Source of the DNA: Bacteroidota bacterium
GTDB taxonomy: Bacteria > Bacteroidota > Bacteroidia > Chitinophagales > Chitinophagaceae
Assembly: GCA_023422565.1 (NCBI GenBank)
Contig: JAFAGR010000095.1
Location: 1 to 8,428, forward strand
DNA length: 8,428 bases
Direction of reading: 5' to 3'
Part shown: piece by piece, positions 5,436-8,428 of the stretch
How the letters are laid out: each line of letters starts with the position of its first letter
Position numbering within the stretch: the stretch's first letter is position 1
Notes under the pieces: generated by a model
Database searches by the model: none
Told to the model about the DNA's origin: nothing
The model's input: the letters and a program-made list of their open reading frames with translations, nothing else
Made by a program: the position numbers and the translations under genes

Positions 5436-6686
5436 TTAAATTCCGCCCGCCGGAGGTAAGGGTAATTTCTCCTCCGCACGCGGTTCCCTCACCATTATCA
5501 TTATTAAAAGCAAGCCCGTAAACATTACCGCTGCTGCAATAAACAAGGCCTCATTAATAAATGGAATGGCCACGTAGTTCATCGCCGTCACTCCCTGCAC
5601 AAACAAGATCACCTCATTTAGAATAATTCCCGCGGTAAAAACCACAATGCCCAGCCATGCTTTTCTTTTGGGGATCACGATCTGGTAAGCCATGATGTAA
5701 CCTAAAATAAAAAGCGTGAAAACACCTAACAGCACAAGGTGGAGATAACCGATAACAATGGGCCGGAATGCATAGGAAATGATGCTGAGCGTAGGAATAA
5801 CCGACCCTGCCTGCAAGAACAACTTTATGGTTAATGCAAAGCCCGAAAAACCTAGTAACCAAAGCGCTAAAGGAGTTAATCTCTTTCTGAGAACCGGAAT
5901 TTGCTTTCTGATAATACCCAGCATTTTTGCCCAACCCAGTAACTGCAGTATGGCCGATAGAACTACGAGGATATAAACCCACAAAGGAAGTTTGAGCCAC
6001 AGAACAGAAAGGAAATAAGCCGGAATACAGGCAGCGGCAAAATACCAAAACACTTTTTTTAAGGCCGGTTCTGATGCTCCATTTTCCAACAGTTTATTGC
6101 TCATCAGCCCCATGGCAGCAAAATAGAACCATCCGTTATATTGAAAATGCAGGAAATAATAAATTGAAGCAAGGTGAGCATGTTGGTCGATTGATTTAAC
6201 GGCCATCATGTAAGCAAGCCCGAAAGTGCCCGCAGAAGAAATTATGTTGAAGAAAAGAGCTGCTTTAAACCAGTAATGCGTAACCCTGGGTTTTATCAAA
6301 CGAAGATCTTTCCAATAAAGAACTGCGAAGAAGTATGCGGTGAAAATGGAAAGAGTGGAAAAAGAGATGGATACCGGCCCATAGCCCTGGAAGGGAAAGG
6401 AAAGTAACATTCCGTATGAAGCGATCAGGTTAGTGATCAAAATTGGCGTGTATTTTTTTACGGTTTCATAACCGGTCCGCCGGAAAATGTAGCTCACCAT
6501 TATCGCCATTAATGCTTGCGTGATCCATCCCGTAAAGGCAAAATGCGAATGAGCGTGTAACAGGTATTTTTGATCAACGAAAGGTAGCGAGAAAGCGATC
6601 TTATATCGCATGGTAAGCCCGAGAAACGCTACGATAAGCAGATTGAAAAGCGAGATTTTAAGCCATCGATATAGTGGAAAAACCAT
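5436..6686 (-). CDS. Heme-copper-oxidase subunit I-like polytopic membrane protein, unnamed
   Basis: The 416-residue product is very hydrophobic, with roughly ten to twelve membrane helices and a short charged C-terminus, so it is an integral inner-membrane protein. Helix motifs resemble heme-copper oxidase/NorB chains. H44-A-H46-S-H48-FAFTGW resembles the helix II heme ligand motif. H180-FQYN-G185-WFYFAAMG can be laid on the NorB H-x3-E-G segment with Asn184 in place of the glutamate. GYLH316-LVLLG resembles the second heme b ligand, where NorB has HxH but only one His remains here. A His-His pair for the metal site is not seen. It may therefore hold one low-spin heme and act in electron transfer, NO handling or assembly (inference). 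It does not look like NnrS. It lies 44 bases behind the Crp/Fnr gene in the same operon, next to the nos genes. The CDS is firm and the function unknown. Confidence 0.85.
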   Translation of the reverse strand: MVFPLYRWLKISLFNLLIVAFLGLTMRYKIAFSLPFVDQKYLLHAHSHFAFTGWITQALMAIMVSYIFRRTGYETVKKYTPILITNLIASYGMLLSFPFQGYGPVSISFSTLSIFTAYFFAVLYWKDLRLIKPRVTHYWFKAALFFNIISSAGTFGLAYMMAVKSIDQHAHLASIYYFLHFQYNGWFYFAAMGLMSNKLLENGASEPALKKVFWYFAAACIPAYFLSVLWLKLPLWVYILVVLSAILQLLGWAKMLGIIRKQIPVLRKRLTPLALWLLGFSGFALTIKLFLQAGSVIPTLSIISYAFRPIVIGYLHLVLLGVFTLFILGYIMAYQIVIPKRKAWLGIVVFTAGIILNEVILFVQGVTAMNYVAIPFINEALFIAAAVMFTGLLLIMIMVREPRAEEKLPLPPAGGI

Positions 6687-6730
6687 AATTGGTGTAAAGG
6701 TTCAAAAATCAAACCGAAGGCAATGTGCGT

Positions 6731-7327
6731 TCAATCATAACAGAAAACCTTTCCTTTTCTGATTTCAAGAATTCCATTGTGATGCAGGTTCCTGATACTG
6801 CGAATAACGGTTTCAACACGCATTCCAAGCATATCTGCTATCTGTTGCCGTGTCAGTTTTAATTTGTTGCACTTGTTGCATATCTTATTAGAACCCTTGA
6901 AATAACTTATGAGGTTCCTGATACTCCTCTCAGGATTATGATTTGAGATCTCTTTGAGTAAGAAATACTTGAACCGAAGCCTTTCACACATTAAATTCAT
7001 CAGTTTCGGGTAAAGCCCGGGTTCTTCGGCCAGCATTTTTGCAAACTGTTCCCTTGCCAGTTTAATTATTGTAGACGGCTCATCGGCTATTACAGTTACC
7101 GCATACTTTCCATGATCAAATAGGGGTATCTCTCCGAAAGTATCACCGGGATAAATAATGTACTGAAGATATTCCTTGCCGTTTTCATTTAAATTAATGG
7201 CCCGTGCAGATCCGTTTACCAGCTGGTAATAATGCCATGCAGGCTGCTCCTCAGAAATGATAACTTCATTTTGAGAAACGGGCTTCACCACAGCGCCGTA
7301 TTGAAGCAATAATTCTGTTTCGATCAT
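6731..7327 (-). CDS. Crp/Fnr-family transcriptional regulator
   Basis: This 198-residue regulator has an N-terminal cyclic-nucleotide-binding-type beta barrel (about 10-100, with YPGDTFGEIPLF at 59-70), a long dimerisation helix (about 105-130) and a C-terminal helix-turn-helix (LTRQQIADML to SIRNL, about 158-181). The recognition helix has V171-E172-T-V-x-R176, closer to FNR (VETISR) than to CRP (RETVGR), which predicts a TTGAT-like half-site. The N-terminal cysteines of the FNR [4Fe-4S] cluster are absent; C150-x2-C153 instead precede the HTH, which I recall in other Bacteroidota members. The signal is unknown; heme-based NO sensing as in DNR is possible. I chose ATG 7327; the frame runs upstream to a TTG at 7408 but would cover a likely operator. 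Its position between the membrane-protein gene and the nos genes suggests control of one or both. Confidence 0.9.
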   Translation of the reverse strand: MIETELLLQYGAVVKPVSQNEVIISEEQPAWHYYQLVNGSARAINLNENGKEYLQYIIYPGDTFGEIPLFDHGKYAVTVIADEPSTIIKLAREQFAKMLAEEPGLYPKLMNLMCERLRFKYFLLKEISNHNPERSIRNLISYFKGSNKICNKCNKLKLTRQQIADMLGMRVETVIRSIRNLHHNGILEIRKGKVFCYD

Positions 7328-7398
7328 AATCGTATTTAAAAGGGGTGAAGGTAAATTAGTAAGGAAATGTGGACTTATGACCTTAAACACCCGGAGGT

Positions 7399-7412
7399 CT
7401 GATAGCAATCAG
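7399..7412. promoter_or_regulatory. Putative Crp/Fnr-family binding site
   Basis: CTGAT-AGCA-ATCAG is a perfect 5+5 palindrome with a 4-base spacer, the geometry of an FNR box (TTGAT-N4-ATCAA) with one symmetric change per half. It lies 71 bases upstream of the regulator's ATG and about 180 bases upstream of the cytochrome c gene, in the divergent gap. Autoregulation or shared control of both directions is inferred. The FNR-like recognition helix of the neighbouring protein fits such a site. Confidence 0.55.
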
Positions 7413-7552
7413 TGGCCGGAATGACGAAAGATATACATGCTGAAAGCCTTTACTGTAGCGGGTTTCATCGATTTTTTTTCTCAAAAACTGATTTCATGGT
7501 ATATAATTTGAGGATTATGACTTTACTCATATTTTTCTTTTATTTACGGTTG

Positions 7553-7560
7553 TAATCTTG
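7553..7560 (+). promoter_or_regulatory. Possible -7 element for the cytochrome c-nosZ operon
   Basis: TAATCTTG differs from the Bacteroidota consensus TAnnTTTG at one base and lies 32 bases before the cytochrome c ATG, giving a leader of plausible length. No good -33 element is visible, so the call is weak. Confidence 0.25.
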
Positions 7561-7592
7561 TAAAGCAAATTTCAAAACTAAATCTTTTAATC

Positions 7593-8087
7593 ATGAAAAA
7601 GTTGGTAGCTATTCTTGCCCTGGGCTTCTTCGTTGCAGCTTGCGGTGGGGGAAATGACACAGACAAAACCAATTCAGAAACCACCAGTTCAACAAATGCC
7701 TCAACAGAAGATTCAAAATCCGAGTCTGGCAATCCTTCTTACGATCCTAAAAGAGGTGAAGGTAAGTTCAAAGATGTAGATATCCCGGATAACCTGGATG
7801 TCTCCATGGCTACTGCCGGAGAGAAGGTTTACAGTGTGAAATGTGCGGGATGCCATAAACTTACCGATGAAAGGCTGGTTGGCCCGGGATGGAAAGGTGT
7901 TACCATGAGGCACACACCTGAATGGATCATGAACTTTTCTACCAATACAGACGAGATGCTGGATAAGGATCCGAAAGCACAGGCTCAGTTGGAGATTTGT
8001 TTGGTTCGTATGCCAAATCAGAACCTTACCGACGATGATGCGCGTTCAGTATATGAGTTTATGCGTCAGAATGATGGCGTAAAATAA
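7593..8087 (+). CDS. Lipoprotein monoheme cytochrome c, probable electron donor to NosZ
   Basis: The 164-residue product begins with a lipoprotein signal peptide, MKKLVAILALGFFVAAC, with lipidated Cys17 followed by GGGN. A low-complexity Ser/Thr/Asn/Glu linker (about 21-48) would hold the heme domain off the membrane. The class I cytochrome c domain has C84-A-G-C87-H88 and the axial Met140 in RMPNQNLT, followed by a C-terminal helix (DDARSVYEFMRQ). C136 is an extra cysteine near the axial Met. The gene is 86 bases upstream of nosZ in the same direction. A small cytochrome c before nosZ is a familiar arrangement in Bacteroidota and other clade II nos clusters, where it is thought to bring electrons from the bc-type complex to NosZ. 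The leader is A-rich with no Shine-Dalgarno site. The family is certain; the donor role is inferred from context. Confidence 0.93.
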   Translation: MKKLVAILALGFFVAACGGGNDTDKTNSETTSSTNASTEDSKSESGNPSYDPKRGEGKFKDVDIPDNLDVSMATAGEKVYSVKCAGCHKLTDERLVGPGWKGVTMRHTPEWIMNFSTNTDEMLDKDPKAQAQLEICLVRMPNQNLTDDDARSVYEFMRQNDGVK

Positions 8088-8098
8088 TATTCACTTCT

Positions 8099-8134
8099 CC
8101 GGGGCTGCCGAAAAGAAGTTTCGAACGGCCCCGG
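8099..8134 (+). terminator. Strong intercistronic hairpin between cytochrome c gene and nosZ
   Basis: CCGGGGC (8099-8105) pairs with GCCCCGG (8128-8134). The stem extends by a T-G wobble and a G-C pair, and after a small internal loop an inner CGAAA/TTTCG stem closes on AGAAG. The sequence after it (CAAAAG) has no U-tract, so it is not a classic intrinsic terminator. It more likely stabilises or processes the mRNA, or partly terminates so that the two proteins are made in different amounts. The structure is seen; the role is inferred. Confidence 0.5.
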
Positions 8135-8173
8135 CAAAAGTGACCAACACCGTAAATAATTCCTAAAAATTAT

Positions 8174-8428
8174 ATGATACAACTTAAAACCAAAGCTATT
8201 GTTCTGGCCGCGCTGGCCTTGATCGTAGGAACAAATGCTTGCAAACCCAAAAATGCCGGCACCGCGGTAAGTTCCGATGCTGCGTCGAAAACTTATGTCG
8301 CCCCCGGTAAATACGATGAATTTTACAACTTCGTTTCAGGAGGTTTTAGCGGACAATTATCCGTTTATGGGCTTCCGAGCGGCCGCCTTCTCAGGGTGAT
8401 CCCCGTGTTTTCTGTTGACCCTGAAAAA
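8174..8428 (+). CDS. nosZ: Nitrous-oxide reductase NosZ, N-terminal part (cut by window end)
   Basis: Only the first 85 codons are present. The product starts with a hydrophobic signal (about 8-19) ending in GTNAC, so Cys23 is probably lipidated and the enzyme is exported by the Sec route and anchored to a membrane. There is no twin-arginine motif, which fits clade II (atypical) NosZ. The mature start YDEFYNFVSGGFSGQLSVYG (48-67) followed by GLPSGRLLRVIPVF is a recognisable NosZ N-terminus, the first blade of the beta propeller. NosZ reduces N2O to N2 with its CuZ and CuA copper centres; the ligands lie beyond the window. The ATG at 8174 follows an A/T-rich leader without a Shine-Dalgarno site. 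The preceding cytochrome c gene and hairpin suggest one operon, and the accessory genes nosL, D, F and Y would be expected downstream. Confidence 0.93.
   Translation, partial: MIQLKTKAIVLAALALIVGTNACKPKNAGTAVSSDAASKTYVAPGKYDEFYNFVSGGFSGQLSVYGLPSGRLLRVIPVFSVDPEK

Noticed and set aside
5436..6686. Assignment of the membrane protein as NnrS
   Set aside because: Its histidine motifs and helix order fit heme-copper subunit I better than the NnrS sequences I recall.
7328..7408. 27-residue extension of the Crp/Fnr protein from a TTG
   Set aside because: The extension has no family-like sequence and covers the region next to the FNR-type palindrome; ATG 7327 gives a usual length.
7500..7510. TATATAATTTG as the cytochrome c promoter
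   Set aside because: It does not fit the TAnnTTTG spacing (one or three bases instead of two), although it looks TATA-like.

Overview
The window looks like part of a Bacteroidota chromosome (Chitinophagaceae-like or a related lineage is a guess). The reasons are A-rich leaders without Shine-Dalgarno sites, a perfect match to the Bacteroidota -7 promoter element upstream of norC, a NosZ made as a lipoprotein and preceded by a lipoprotein cytochrome c, and a NorB sequence type I associate with this phylum. It holds the respiratory NO and N2O reduction part of a denitrification locus. No nitrite reductase (nirS or nirK) and no norQ or norD are present.

Layout. Positions 1-2759 (minus) hold four tightly packed genes: a DGC-domain cysteine protein, a hotdog acyl-CoA thioesterase, a small PNPOx-like flavin-binding split-barrel protein, and a large partial protein that I read as an FMN TIM barrel related to nitronate monooxygenase with a cysteine-rich tail. 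A 57-bp divergent control region (2760-2816) with a perfect 9-bp inverted repeat separates this operon from norC-norB-Rrf2 (2817-5051, plus). Positions 5052-5435 are a convergent gap without a convincing gene. Positions 5436-7327 (minus) hold a Crp/Fnr-family regulator followed by an unnamed polytopic membrane protein resembling heme-copper oxidase subunit I. Divergent from these, 7593-8428 (plus) holds a lipoprotein cytochrome c and the start of nosZ, which is cut by the window end.

How they work together. NorC passes electrons to NorB, which reduces NO to N2O in the cytoplasmic membrane. The lipoprotein cytochrome c probably passes electrons to NosZ, which reduces N2O to N2. The Rrf2 protein has three cysteines placed as in the [Fe-S] NO sensor NsrR and lies directly behind norB, suggesting feedback. 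The Crp/Fnr protein has an FNR-like recognition helix, and a perfect FNR-type palindrome (CTGAT-N4-ATCAG) lies just upstream of its gene. The most interesting unexplained parts are the four-gene operon facing norC, the heme-copper-oxidase-like protein next to the nos genes, and a NorB whose expected FeB histidine, catalytic glutamate and one heme b histidine appear replaced.

No database or alignment tool was available. Comparisons with Pseudomonas NorB and other families are from memory.
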